Assembly (NCBI GenBank): GCA_011524785.1
Contig: WTJQ01000448.1
Span: 1-8,166 of the forward strand
DNA length: 8,166 nucleotides
From: Planctomycetota bacterium
GTDB lineage: Bacteria > Planctomycetota > UBA1135 > GCA-002686595
Reading direction: 5' to 3'
Part shown: positions 1-6,835 of the stretch, one piece after another
Position numbering within the stretch: position 1 is the stretch's first letter
Layout: each line of letters opens with the position of its first letter
Made by a program: the position numbers and the translations under genes
The notes under the pieces: model-generated
Databases searched by the model: none
Told to the model about the DNA's origin: nothing
The model's input: the letters and a program-made list of their open reading frames with translations, nothing else

Positions 1-608
1 AGGGGGCCCGGAGGAGGGGCTGGCAGGTCGCCGGCGTGGAGCTGTCCCCGCCCGCCGCGCGCTACTCGCGCGAGGAGCTCGGGCTCGAGGTCTTCGAGGG
101 CTGGCTGGCCGATGCTCCCTACGAGCCGGGCCGCTTCGACGTCGCCGTCGCCGACAACGTCCTCGAGCACACCACCGACCCGCGTGAGACGCTCCGCCAG
201 CTACGCGAGCTCGTGCGCCCGGGTGGGCACGTGCTCGTCGTGGTGCCCAGCTACGTGAACTCGGGCATCTTCCGGCTGCTGCTGGCCGCCCGGCGAGTTC
301 TCCCCCGGCGCCTGCTGGGCCCCGAGCTCTGCTCCATGCTCAAGTTCGGCGATGGGGACGGCGGGTTCCCGTACCACATCCTCGAGTTCGATCGCCCGAC
401 GCTCGTGCGCCTCGTGGAGAGCGCTGGGCTCGAGGTCGTGTCCGTCGAGGGTTCGGTCCCGCGCCCCGCGCACCTCTTCAAGCGCGAGGACCTCTCGACC
501 TCCGAGCGCTTCCTGCGGACCGTGTTCGTCGTGCTGGACCGCCTGATGAAGCTTCGGCTCGCCCCCGCGGCCAGCCTGCGACTCCTCGCCAAGCGCCCGG
601 TGTCCTGA
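1..608 (+). CDS. Class I SAM-dependent methyltransferase, 5'-truncated by the window edge
   Basis: This is the C-terminal part of a class I (Methyltransf_11/12-like) SAM-dependent methyltransferase; its substrate is unknown. The frame is open from base 3 to the TGA at 606-608. Bases 3-35 already encode fitting sequence (ARRRGWQVAG) that leads into GVELS, the strand-2 acidic residue that normally binds the SAM ribose. The GTG at 36 is therefore internal, and the glycine-rich SAM loop (motif I) lies left of the window. Next come DVAVADNVLEH (motif II/post-II region), LRELVRPGGHVLVVVPS (motif III with RPGG), and a C-terminal block HILEFDRPTLVRLVESAG that parallels the methyltransferase at 5963-6832. 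The protein ends in a basic, leucine-rich tail. It converges on the lipoprotein gene with 31 bases between the stop codons. Family assignment is firm; the role in envelope glycan modification is inferred from the neighbours. Confidence 0.9.
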   Translation, partial: GARRRGWQVAGVELSPPAARYSREELGLEVFEGWLADAPYEPGRFDVAVADNVLEHTTDPRETLRQLRELVRPGGHVLVVVPSYVNSGIFRLLLAARRVLPRRLLGPELCSMLKFGDGDGGFPYHILEFDRPTLVRLVESAGLEVVSVEGSVPRPAHLFKREDLSTSERFLRTVFVVLDRLMKLRLAPAASLRLLAKRPVS

Positions 609-613
609 GCCGA

Positions 614-631
614 CGCGCGGGGTCCCGCGCG
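614..631. terminator. GC-only hairpin between convergent stop codons, possible bidirectional terminator
   Basis: An 8-bp perfect inverted repeat (CGCGCGGG, two-base GT centre, CCCGCGCG) lies in the 31-base gap between the TGA of the methyltransferase (606-608) and the TGA of the lipoprotein on the other strand (640-642). In RNA the innermost pair would open to give a 7-bp stem and a 4-base loop. Placement between convergent genes suits a shared terminator. No T-run follows on either strand, so it is not a classical intrinsic terminator. In such G+C-rich DNA a chance stem of this size is possible. Confidence 0.35.
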
Positions 632-639
632 CCCCCTCG

Positions 640-2370
640 TCACTCGATCGAGTAGCCGGCCGCGGGGACCCCGCGATCCAGCACGAGCTCACGCGTCGTG
701 GCGTCGATCAGGCGCGCCTCGGGGCTGACACCGGGGAGAGCGTACCCACCGTCCTCGCGGCGCCTCGGGACCGCATGGGAGCCACGGCCGAGGGGAGCGC
801 CGTCCTCATCCACGAAGATCACCATGCGGCCGGTCGCCCCCGTACCCCCGTCCGCGTCCTGAACGAGGGTGAGCCCAAGCCCCGGCTCGAGTGCAAGGGG
901 CGCACCGAGGGTCACCTCCACCGGCGCGAACGCCACGTCCCGCGCCGCTCCGCCCCCGACCTCCGCTCGCAGCCAGGCGAAGTAGGCTCCGTCGGGCACC
1001 AGCGGAGGCTGGCCGAAGATCACGTGTCCCTCCGGTCGGAAGTCCACGCTGAGGTCGATGCGCTCCCCCTCACCGAAGAGCGTCAGGAGGTGCGGGCCGC
1101 GGGTCGGCCATGCCTCCGGCGCCGCGAGCTGGAGCGGTCCGCCCCGCACGACGCGGAGCCGGGGCTCGAGCAGGACGCCGGTCGGTGCCTCCAGGGTCAT
1201 GGGCTCGAAGCCCCTCACCAGCCATCCCTCGGCGGCGACGACCACGTCCAGGGCCCACGGCCCACGGCCCAGCCCCTGGACCTCGACGGGCCGGTCGTGG
1301 GCGAAGGGCACGCGGAACGAGAGCGCGGGCAGGCGCAGCTGGGCGGCGCCGACCTCGTGGAGGACGAGCTCGAGGGGTGGGCCCTCCTCGCTCGAGGGAC
1401 GCACGACCTCGGGCTCCACCCGCAGCGAGGCCGGAGCGGGTCCGAGCCCGGGCAGGAGCCCCATCCAGAGGGAGCCTCCCTCGCGCGCCTGCAGCTCGGC
1501 CACTGAGCCGAGACGGAGCGTCGAGGGTGCGATCTCCTCCAGCGCGGCGAGGCGTAGCGGCCCCGGGGTGACGCCGTCGAACGCGACTCCGGAGAAGCGG
1601 CCGAGCAGGGACTCCTGCTGGCAGCGCGCGCCGTCCGCGAGGAGCGCCCAGCCACCGGGGATCGTCTCGGTCCAGGCGCTCGCGCGATCGGGCTCCCCCA
1701 GGGGCAGGACCACGGAGCCGGGAGCCACGAAGCTCCCCGCGAGCCGCGGCTCGATCGGCCCAGGCCCCGCACCCGCCGCAAGCCAGCCGATGGGCCGGTC
1801 ACAGGACCAGCGCGCCTCGCCGGGCTCCACGAGGAGCCGCCCGCCGCTCGCACGCAGCGGCACGATGCGCCGCCACAGAGGACAGTCTCCCTCGTCCATC
1901 GCGAGCCGTGCGGCCCGCGCGAGGTCCCGGCGGTCGAGACCGAAGAGCACCGACGGATCCACCGCCGAGAGCCCCTCCATGAGCCGCAGCACCAGCAGCG
2001 GATCGTCGAGCTCCGGGAGGCCGTGCCCCACGTCGAGCGTCAGGCTCTCCTCACCCGGCGAGGCGATCCGCAGCCACGCAGCCTCACCCGGACCGGCCTG
2101 CTCGGCGTCCGCCGCGGGAACGGCCCAGAGCCGAAGGGGCCCCTCCACCCCGATGGCCGGCACGTGGTCGGGCGCGGAGGCGAACCACCACGTCCTCCCC
2201 GAGAGCTCCTCCAAGAGCGGCACGACCACGGCCTCGGGGAGCGGCGCCCCATCGGCACGCGTCGCCTGCGGAGGCTCAGGAGCACAGGCCGCGAGCGCGA
2301 GCAGGGCCCACGCCGTGCGCACGGCCACCGAGTCGACCCTCCTCTTCCGTCGACCTTGGAGCTGTCTCAT
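640..2370 (-). CDS. Large secreted lipoprotein of unknown family
   Basis: This encodes a 576-residue predicted lipoprotein; I do not recognise a family. The N-terminus has a basic region (RRKRR, residues 7-11), a hydrophobic stretch (about 19-28) and the lipobox LAAC with the lipidated Cys at residue 29. Alanine at +2 gives no inner-membrane retention signal by E. coli rules. The mature part is rich in Gly, Pro, Leu and short hydrophobic strands, with no transmembrane segment, suggesting a beta-rich exported protein. Cysteines in EGDCPLW, RWSCDRP and GARCQQE could form disulfides. Residues about 516-550 (MVIFVDEDGAPLGRGSH onward) vaguely recall carboxypeptidase-regulatory-like beta-sandwich repeats, but weakly. 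The start is the ATG at 2370-2368. It overlaps the upstream TGA as ATGA and follows GGGGAGGAG by 6 bases. The frame stays open up to 2493, but those codons lie inside the upstream gene and precede no signal peptide. A function linked to the coupled membrane protein is inference. Confidence 0.85.
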   Translation of the reverse strand: MRQLQGRRKRRVDSVAVRTAWALLALAACAPEPPQATRADGAPLPEAVVVPLLEELSGRTWWFASAPDHVPAIGVEGPLRLWAVPAADAEQAGPGEAAWLRIASPGEESLTLDVGHGLPELDDPLLVLRLMEGLSAVDPSVLFGLDRRDLARAARLAMDEGDCPLWRRIVPLRASGGRLLVEPGEARWSCDRPIGWLAAGAGPGPIEPRLAGSFVAPGSVVLPLGEPDRASAWTETIPGGWALLADGARCQQESLLGRFSGVAFDGVTPGPLRLAALEEIAPSTLRLGSVAELQAREGGSLWMGLLPGLGPAPASLRVEPEVVRPSSEEGPPLELVLHEVGAAQLRLPALSFRVPFAHDRPVEVQGLGRGPWALDVVVAAEGWLVRGFEPMTLEAPTGVLLEPRLRVVRGGPLQLAAPEAWPTRGPHLLTLFGEGERIDLSVDFRPEGHVIFGQPPLVPDGAYFAWLRAEVGGGAARDVAFAPVEVTLGAPLALEPGLGLTLVQDADGGTGATGRMVIFVDEDGAPLGRGSHAVPRRREDGGYALPGVSPEARLIDATTRELVLDRGVPAAGYSIE

Positions 2371-4616
2371 CGCTCTCCTCCCCGCAGGACGGCCTCGCGG
2401 AGGCGCGTCGGCACGGCTGCGAGCGCCTGATCGAGGCGACTGATCTCGTCCGCCCAGCGCGGCGCCCCTGGCTGGGCATCCACCCGAACGCACTCGGCTG
2501 CGAGGGCCTCGGCCACGATGGGCTGCAGCTCGACCGGGACGATCGCGTCCATGGCGGCCTCTGGCCAGCTCACCGTGCTCCGGCCGTCCGCGAGCCCGAT
2601 GCCCAGGCCCTGGTAGAGGGCACGGCGGTGCAGGGGCGCGGCACGACGGAACAGCTCGGCGAACCGCGGGGCGTCCGGTGGGTGGCCGCGGCCCACGATG
2701 CGTCCGGCGAACCTCCCCAGCGACCGTCCGCCAAGCGACAGCCCCTCCTCGTCCAGCAGGCCAGCCTCGAGCAGGCGGCGGGCGAGGTCCTCGTGCAGGG
2801 CGAGGTGGCGCGGCACGTCGTGCGCCAGCGTGGGGTAGTCCTGCAGCCAGCAGGCCCCCTCGACCACGGCGGCCGCCAGCGGATGCCCTCCCTTGACGAG
2901 CGCCGCGAGGCCTTCCACGAGGGCTCCCCGCGCGCGCTCGCCGTTCCCGACGAGGGTCCTGAGGCCGCTGCCCGCCCCCCGGGCCCAGTCGAGTTGGAAC
3001 GCCGGAGGCACGCCAGCGAGCAGGGCCTCCAGATCGAGCGGCGAGGCGTACGAGGCCAGCGGGTCCACGCCCTTGCGCTCGTCCGCGGTGACCCTTCCGT
3101 CCCCGTCGGCGTCCGCGCGCATCACGACCTGCTTCTGGGCGGCGTAGAAGCCCAGGGTGCGGTGGAGGCGCTGGCGCTCGAGGCGCGGGAGGTCCGCTGC
3201 GATCCGGAGCCGCTCCTCGAACGGCACGCCCGAGGTCTCCATGAAGAGGCCACGCGCGTACTGCTCGAAGTTGTAGCCCTCGTAGCGCGCCCCGATCCCG
3301 CGGTCCTCACCAGCCTCCAGGGCTCGCCCCAGGGGAACCAGCCCGAGCAGCCCGAGTCCCAGCAGCGTGACCCCGGCGAGCCCACGCGGCCTCGGCAGGG
3401 ACAGCGCCAGGGCCACCACCAGCACCCCCAGGAGGTGGAAGTGCGGGAGGAAGTACCGGTACCCGCCAACGGCCACCGGATCACGGTGCAGGCCGTTCTG
3501 CAGGTCGGACAAGGCGAAGGCCACCGCGGCCAGGGGGGTCCAGGCGATGAGGGGGAACCAGCGGATCCCCGCGTAGGCCGCCTGGCCATCAGCATCGGTT
3601 CGCCCGAGCAGGCCCCGGGACAGGACCAGCCGCAGGGTCCTCACCACCACCGGCAGGCCGATGGCGAGCAGGACGATGAACCAGAGCGCTCTCAGGAGCT
3701 CGCCCCAGTGGGAGACTTCCAGCCCGGGGAACGGCGCGCGGACGAGGTCTGGCCCGAGGAACGCCAGGAGCCGCTCCAGGAAGCCGCTGACCTCCCCCCG
3801 GGACGGCGCCGAGCTGAACTTGGTCAGCAGGAAGTCCGAGCCGCGCGTCGCCACCGCGAGGTTGATCAGCACGAGCGGCGAGACCCCGAGCAGGAAGCCA
3901 GGCGCCGCGCTGCGCAGGTCACGCAGCCACGGGCGCAGCCCGCGTGCCACCAGGTGCGTCCCGGCCATGCACCCGACCGGGATGACCGCCCCGAGGAAGA
4001 CGAACACGTTGAAGCCCGCGGTGAACCCCGCGAGGAGCCACCAGCGCCACGCGCCGGGAGCACCCGCGCGCCGCATGGCCGCGTCGAACGCCCACAGCGC
4101 GGCGGTGAGGTAGAACAGGTTCTCGAAGTGATTCCCAGTGCCGATCACCGAGTACTTCTGCAGCAGCTCCGTCGGCCCCATCGCGAACAGGGCCGCGGCC
4201 GCGAGGGCCGCGACGTCGCCGAGGAGCCCGCGCACCCAGCCGAACAGGAGCAGGATCACGCCGACCCCGTAGAGCAGCGGGACGAGCTTGAACGTCAGGT
4301 AGGAGGGCCCGAACAGGGCGAACAGCGGCGCCGCCAGGGCTCCGTTGATGAAGTACCCCGCCGAGTTGTCGTAGTGGATGCCGAGCGGCTGCTCGAGACC
4401 CAGCTCGAGGATGCGCCCCACGGTCCCCGACACGTACAGCTCGTACATGGGGAAGACGACGTGGTCGAAGGCCCGGTCGAGCCAGGCGTACCGGATCGCC
4501 ACGTGGAGGGCCACGATGGCCGCCAGGAGGCCGAGCAGGGGCCCGCGCCCGAAGCGGCGAGCGGCGCGCACGGGCACCCCGCCGGTAGCGGCGACCTTTC
4601 CGACGGGGCTGCCCAT
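2367..4616 (-). CDS. Polytopic membrane protein, PMT/ArnT-like (GT-C type) glycosyltransferase-like, with a long EF-hand-bearing C-terminal region
   Basis: This is a 749-residue inner-membrane protein. Residues about 27-430 hold roughly ten or eleven hydrophobic segments (for example 27-45, 108-130, 134-150, 164-180, 191-220, 238-257, 308-326, 352-370, 388-407, 411-430). Residues about 83-180 have the layout of PMT_2-type GT-C transferases. There is a loop with D83, then LFALFGPSYLTFKLVPLLYG, a WVRGLLGDVAALAAA block, a GNHFE motif at 161-165, and later RYFLP at 387-391. GT-C enzymes move sugars from polyprenyl carriers on the periplasmic face; here donor and acceptor are unknown and I cannot name the catalytic acid. 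Residues 431-749 are soluble, probably helical, and not part of the family core. They include a canonical EF-hand loop at 502-513 (DADGDGRVTADE). The ATG at 4616 is the first possible start: an in-frame TAG lies at 4628-4626, and AGGA precedes the ATG by 7 bases. It is first in an operon with the lipoprotein (4-base overlap). Confidence 0.82.
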   Translation of the reverse strand: MGSPVGKVAATGGVPVRAARRFGRGPLLGLLAAIVALHVAIRYAWLDRAFDHVVFPMYELYVSGTVGRILELGLEQPLGIHYDNSAGYFINGALAAPLFALFGPSYLTFKLVPLLYGVGVILLLFGWVRGLLGDVAALAAAALFAMGPTELLQKYSVIGTGNHFENLFYLTAALWAFDAAMRRAGAPGAWRWWLLAGFTAGFNVFVFLGAVIPVGCMAGTHLVARGLRPWLRDLRSAAPGFLLGVSPLVLINLAVATRGSDFLLTKFSSAPSRGEVSGFLERLLAFLGPDLVRAPFPGLEVSHWGELLRALWFIVLLAIGLPVVVRTLRLVLSRGLLGRTDADGQAAYAGIRWFPLIAWTPLAAVAFALSDLQNGLHRDPVAVGGYRYFLPHFHLLGVLVVALALSLPRPRGLAGVTLLGLGLLGLVPLGRALEAGEDRGIGARYEGYNFEQYARGLFMETSGVPFEERLRIAADLPRLERQRLHRTLGFYAAQKQVVMRADADGDGRVTADERKGVDPLASYASPLDLEALLAGVPPAFQLDWARGAGSGLRTLVGNGERARGALVEGLAALVKGGHPLAAAVVEGACWLQDYPTLAHDVPRHLALHEDLARRLLEAGLLDEEGLSLGGRSLGRFAGRIVGRGHPPDAPRFAELFRRAAPLHRRALYQGLGIGLADGRSTVSWPEAAMDAIVPVELQPIVAEALAAECVRVDAQPGAPRWADEISRLDQALAAVPTRLREAVLRGGER
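2375..2383 (-). promoter_or_regulatory. Ribosome binding site of the lipoprotein gene, inside the upstream coding end
   Basis: Read on the minus strand this is GGGGAGGAG, with its GGAGG core at 2381-2377 and 6 bases before the ATG at 2370. It lies within the last codons of the membrane-protein gene. Together with the ATGA start/stop overlap it fixes the lipoprotein start and indicates translational coupling. Confidence 0.75.
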
Positions 4617-4736
4617 GACGGGATCCTATCGACCCGGTGCAGGGCGATTCGAGAGGCGCGAGGGAGTGCCACCCTCCTCCGAGTTCGAGTGCGGGACATG
4701 GGTCCACACGGCCGATGAACGTATTCTCGGGGCCCC
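4617..4736. promoter_or_regulatory. Divergent intergenic region, likely holding both operon promoters
   Basis: These 120 bases separate the leftward membrane-protein/lipoprotein operon from the rightward glycosyltransferase operon, so both transcripts should start here or nearby. In-frame stops (TAG at 4628-4626 on the minus strand, TGA at 4716-4718 on the plus strand) show that neither flanking gene extends into it. I see no convincing -35/-10 pair. TATTCT at 4722-4727 (plus) and TAGGAT near 4628 (minus) are only four-of-six matches without good partners. An 8-base palindrome GGGGCCCC at 4729-4736 abuts the plus-strand start codon and contains the only SD-like Gs. No operator is recognisable. 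Confidence 0.45.
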
Positions 4737-5966
4737 ATGAACCTGTCCACCATGCGTCGCATCGACGCCCTCGTCGGGCGTCCCCTGTGCCTGCTCGCGG
4801 GCGCCTGGGCGCGCGTGGTCGACCGCCTGCAGCCCAAGCGGCAGCAGGGGGATCCAGGTCGCATTCTGTTCGTGGAGCTGTCCGAGATGGGCAGCACCAT
4901 CCTCGCGGCCCCGACGATCCAGCGAGCACGCGCGCTGTCGGGTCAGCAGCCCTGCTTCGTGATCTTCGAGAAGAACGTCGCGTCGCTGAGGCTCCTCGGG
5001 CTCTTCGACGAGGCGGACATCTTCTGCTTCCCGGACACCAGCCTGGTCGACATGGCCGAGGGCCTCGTGCGCTTCCGGCGCTGGTGCCGCGACCGGGGAG
5101 TGACCACGGTGGTGGACCTGGAGCTCTTCGCCCGGGTGTCCTCGCTGCTGTCGGTGGCGAGCGGAGCCCGCCAGCGGGTCGGCTTCGACAACTTCCGCGC
5201 CGAGGGCCTCTATCGAGGCAACCACCTCACCCATCGGGTCGCCTACAACCCCTACCAGCACATGTCGGCCAACTTCATGGCCCTGCTGGACGCCCTGGAG
5301 GGGCCCGCCTGCGACGAGCCGGGGCCCAAGCGAGAGCCGCGCAGCAGCCAGCAGGTGGTCGGCGCTCCCGTCAAGCTCGACCGCCAGGAGCACCTGCGCG
5401 CGGAGCTCGAGGCCCGCTGCGCCCTGCCGGAGGACGCGCGGCTGATGGTCCTGAACCCCGAGGCGGGCGCCCTGCTCCCGATCCGCAACTGGCCCCGCGG
5501 GCGTTACGTCGAGCTCGCCCAGCGCCTGCTCGAGGAGGATCCCCGGAACGTCGTGGTCCTCATGGGCGTCCCCGATGGGCACGACACGATCCGTGAGATC
5601 CACGCGGGCGTGGGCGATCCCCGCTGCGTCGACTTCGTCGGGTGCACCCGCGACCTGGACGACGTCCTCCAGCTCTGCCACATGGCGGAGGTCCTCGTGA
5701 CCAACGACTCGGGCCCCGCTCACTTCGCGACCCTCACCCCGGTCGGAGTGGTGACCCTCTTCGGGCCGGAGACCCCGGTCCTGTACGGGCCGCGCGGGCC
5801 GCGCGCCGTCAACCTGCACGAGCCCCTGGCCTGCAGCCCGTGCCTCACCGCATTCAACCACCGGAACTCCGGCTGCACTGACAACGTCTGCCTCCAGGCG
5901 ATCACGGTGGAGCAGGTGCTGGAGGCCGTGCACGGCCTGGCAGCGGGGCGGAGGCTGCCGGCATGA
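4737..5966 (+). CDS. Glycosyltransferase family 9 protein (ADP-heptose:LPS heptosyltransferase-like)
   Basis: This is a 409-residue GT-B fold glycosyltransferase of family GT9, whose known members transfer heptose from ADP-heptose to lipopolysaccharide core on the cytoplasmic side of the inner membrane. The N-terminal domain opens with RILFVELSEMGSTILAAPTI (residues 42-61), the family's first-strand and glycine-loop motif. The C-terminal domain starts at NPEAG (240-244), followed by RNWP (250-253), then NDSGPAHFA (323-331), the GT9 nucleotide-sugar signature with its conserved Asp (D324), and TLFGPETP. Four cysteines near the end (366, 369, 380, 385) form the C-x2-C...C-x4-C cluster seen in many GT9 proteins. 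It is longer than typical heptosyltransferases (about 320-350). The extra 40 N-terminal residues form a basic, hydrophobic helix that could attach to the membrane. ATG 4737 is the first start after an in-frame TGA at 4716-4718; the SD is poor (GGGG only). The actual sugar is not deducible. Its stop overlaps the next start. Confidence 0.94.
   Translation: MNLSTMRRIDALVGRPLCLLAGAWARVVDRLQPKRQQGDPGRILFVELSEMGSTILAAPTIQRARALSGQQPCFVIFEKNVASLRLLGLFDEADIFCFPDTSLVDMAEGLVRFRRWCRDRGVTTVVDLELFARVSSLLSVASGARQRVGFDNFRAEGLYRGNHLTHRVAYNPYQHMSANFMALLDALEGPACDEPGPKREPRSSQQVVGAPVKLDRQEHLRAELEARCALPEDARLMVLNPEAGALLPIRNWPRGRYVELAQRLLEEDPRNVVVLMGVPDGHDTIREIHAGVGDPRCVDFVGCTRDLDDVLQLCHMAEVLVTNDSGPAHFATLTPVGVVTLFGPETPVLYGPRGPRAVNLHEPLACSPCLTAFNHRNSGCTDNVCLQAITVEQVLEAVHGLAAGRRLPA
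5950..5954 (+). promoter_or_regulatory. Ribosome binding site of the zinc-ribbon methyltransferase gene
   Basis: GGAGG lies 8 bases before the ATG at 5963, inside the final codons of the GT9 gene. With the ATGA overlap (5963-5966) it fixes the start and implies coupled translation of transferase and methyltransferase. Confidence 0.7.
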
Positions 5967-6832
5967 GTGCGGCCGGCCGCATCGAGGTCAGCTGCGCCCT
6001 CTGCGGGTCCAACGCCTCGACCCCGCACCTCGAGCGCGACGGCTTCAAGGTCGTCCGCTGCGCGGGCTGCGGCCTGCGGTACGTGAACCCGCGCCTGGAC
6101 GAGGGGAGCCTCGAGGCCGAGTACAACGACCAGAAGGCGTCCCCCACGCCCTACTACCTGGAGACCGCTCCCGAGGATCGGCGGACCTTCCTCGATCGGC
6201 TCGCGCGCCTCGAGCGCCATCGCGCACCGGGAGACCTGCTCGACCTGGGCTGCGGTCCCGGGACCATGCTCGCAGCGGCGGCCGAGCGCGGCTGGCGCCC
6301 GGTGGGCGTCGACCTGAACCGCACGAGCGTCCAGCACGCCGTCGACCAGGGACTCGAGGCCCACGCGGGGCTCTTCCCGCACCCGGCCCTCGAGGATCGC
6401 GCCTTCGACGCGGTGACGATGAACGACTTCATCGAGCACGTGCCGGACCCGATCGGGATCCTGCGCCAGGTGCACGACGTCCTGCGTCCTGGCGGGCTCG
6501 CCTTCCTCACCACGCCGGACGCAGGCTCCCTGGTGGCGCGCCTCACGGGCTCCTCGTGGCTGCACCTCAAACCGCGCGAGCACCTGAACTACTTCGACCG
6601 CGGCGACGTGCAGCGGCTCGCGGAGGCCTCCGGACTCGAGGTGGTCTGGCTCGGGGCCATGGGCCGCCGCCGGAGCCTGCGCGTGGTACGGGATCGACTC
6701 CAGGGCTACTCCCGCCTGGTGGGTGCCGTGACCGGGGCCCTGCTCCCCGAGGGGCTCGCGGCCCGGACCCACGTGCCCATCAACCTCGGGGACGAGGTCG
6801 GCCTGATCGCCCGGCGCCCCGAGGGCTCCTGA
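5963..6832 (+). CDS. Class I SAM-dependent methyltransferase with N-terminal zinc ribbon
   Basis: This is a 289-residue SAM-dependent methyltransferase, probably cytoplasmic. The N-terminus carries a four-cysteine ribbon, C11-x2-C14 and C33-x2-C36 (CALCGS and CAGCGLRYVNP), which would bind one zinc. The methyltransferase core follows: motif I LLDLGCGPG (92-100), the ribose-binding acid in VGVDLN (D117), post-motif DFIEHVPDP (155-163), and LRPGG (174-178). The late block HLKPREHLNYF with SGLEVVWLG is typical of methyltransferases in surface-polysaccharide clusters. Length is normal for this architecture. The ATG overlaps the GT9 stop by 4 bases and has a good SD, so the two are likely made together and may act on the same glycan or its lipid-linked precursor. 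That substrate assignment is inferred from context. The stop (6830-6832) is followed after one codon by the GTG of the next gene in the same frame. Confidence 0.94.
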   Translation: MSAAGRIEVSCALCGSNASTPHLERDGFKVVRCAGCGLRYVNPRLDEGSLEAEYNDQKASPTPYYLETAPEDRRTFLDRLARLERHRAPGDLLDLGCGPGTMLAAAAERGWRPVGVDLNRTSVQHAVDQGLEAHAGLFPHPALEDRAFDAVTMNDFIEHVPDPIGILRQVHDVLRPGGLAFLTTPDAGSLVARLTGSSWLHLKPREHLNYFDRGDVQRLAEASGLEVVWLGAMGRRRSLRVVRDRLQGYSRLVGAVTGALLPEGLAARTHVPINLGDEVGLIARRPEGS

Positions 6833-6835
6833 CCC

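Noticed and set aside
1252..1270. Tandem GGCCCAC repeat (about 2.7 copies)
   Set aside because: It falls inside the lipoprotein coding sequence, keeps a normal reading frame and is too short to call anything but coding coincidence.
1058..2443. A 461-codon plus-strand open frame across the lipoprotein gene
   Set aside because: The product is a Ser/Arg/Pro-rich low-complexity sequence with no motif. The opposite strand has a signal peptide, lipobox, SD and operon overlap.
2371..2493. A 41-codon N-terminal extension of the lipoprotein
   Set aside because: It lies inside the upstream gene, is Arg/Gly-rich, and would bury the signal peptide. ATG 2370 has the SD and the ATGA overlap.
4658..4676. 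Short inverted repeat GAGGG...CCCTC in the divergent intergenic region, as an operator
   Set aside because: It has only five pairs around a mismatched centre, with no second copy or match to a known operator. This is expected by chance at this base composition.
2628..4718. A 696-codon open frame on the plus strand, antisense to the membrane-protein gene
   Set aside because: Its product is dominated by Gln, Arg, Glu, Gly and Pro with no domain motif or membrane segments, as expected for the complement of a very G+C-rich gene. The minus strand has clear membrane segments and family motifs.
4722..4727. TATTCT as a -10 element for the GT9 operon
   Set aside because: Only four of six positions match, no TTGACA-like partner lies about 17 bases upstream, and it would start transcription almost at the start codon.
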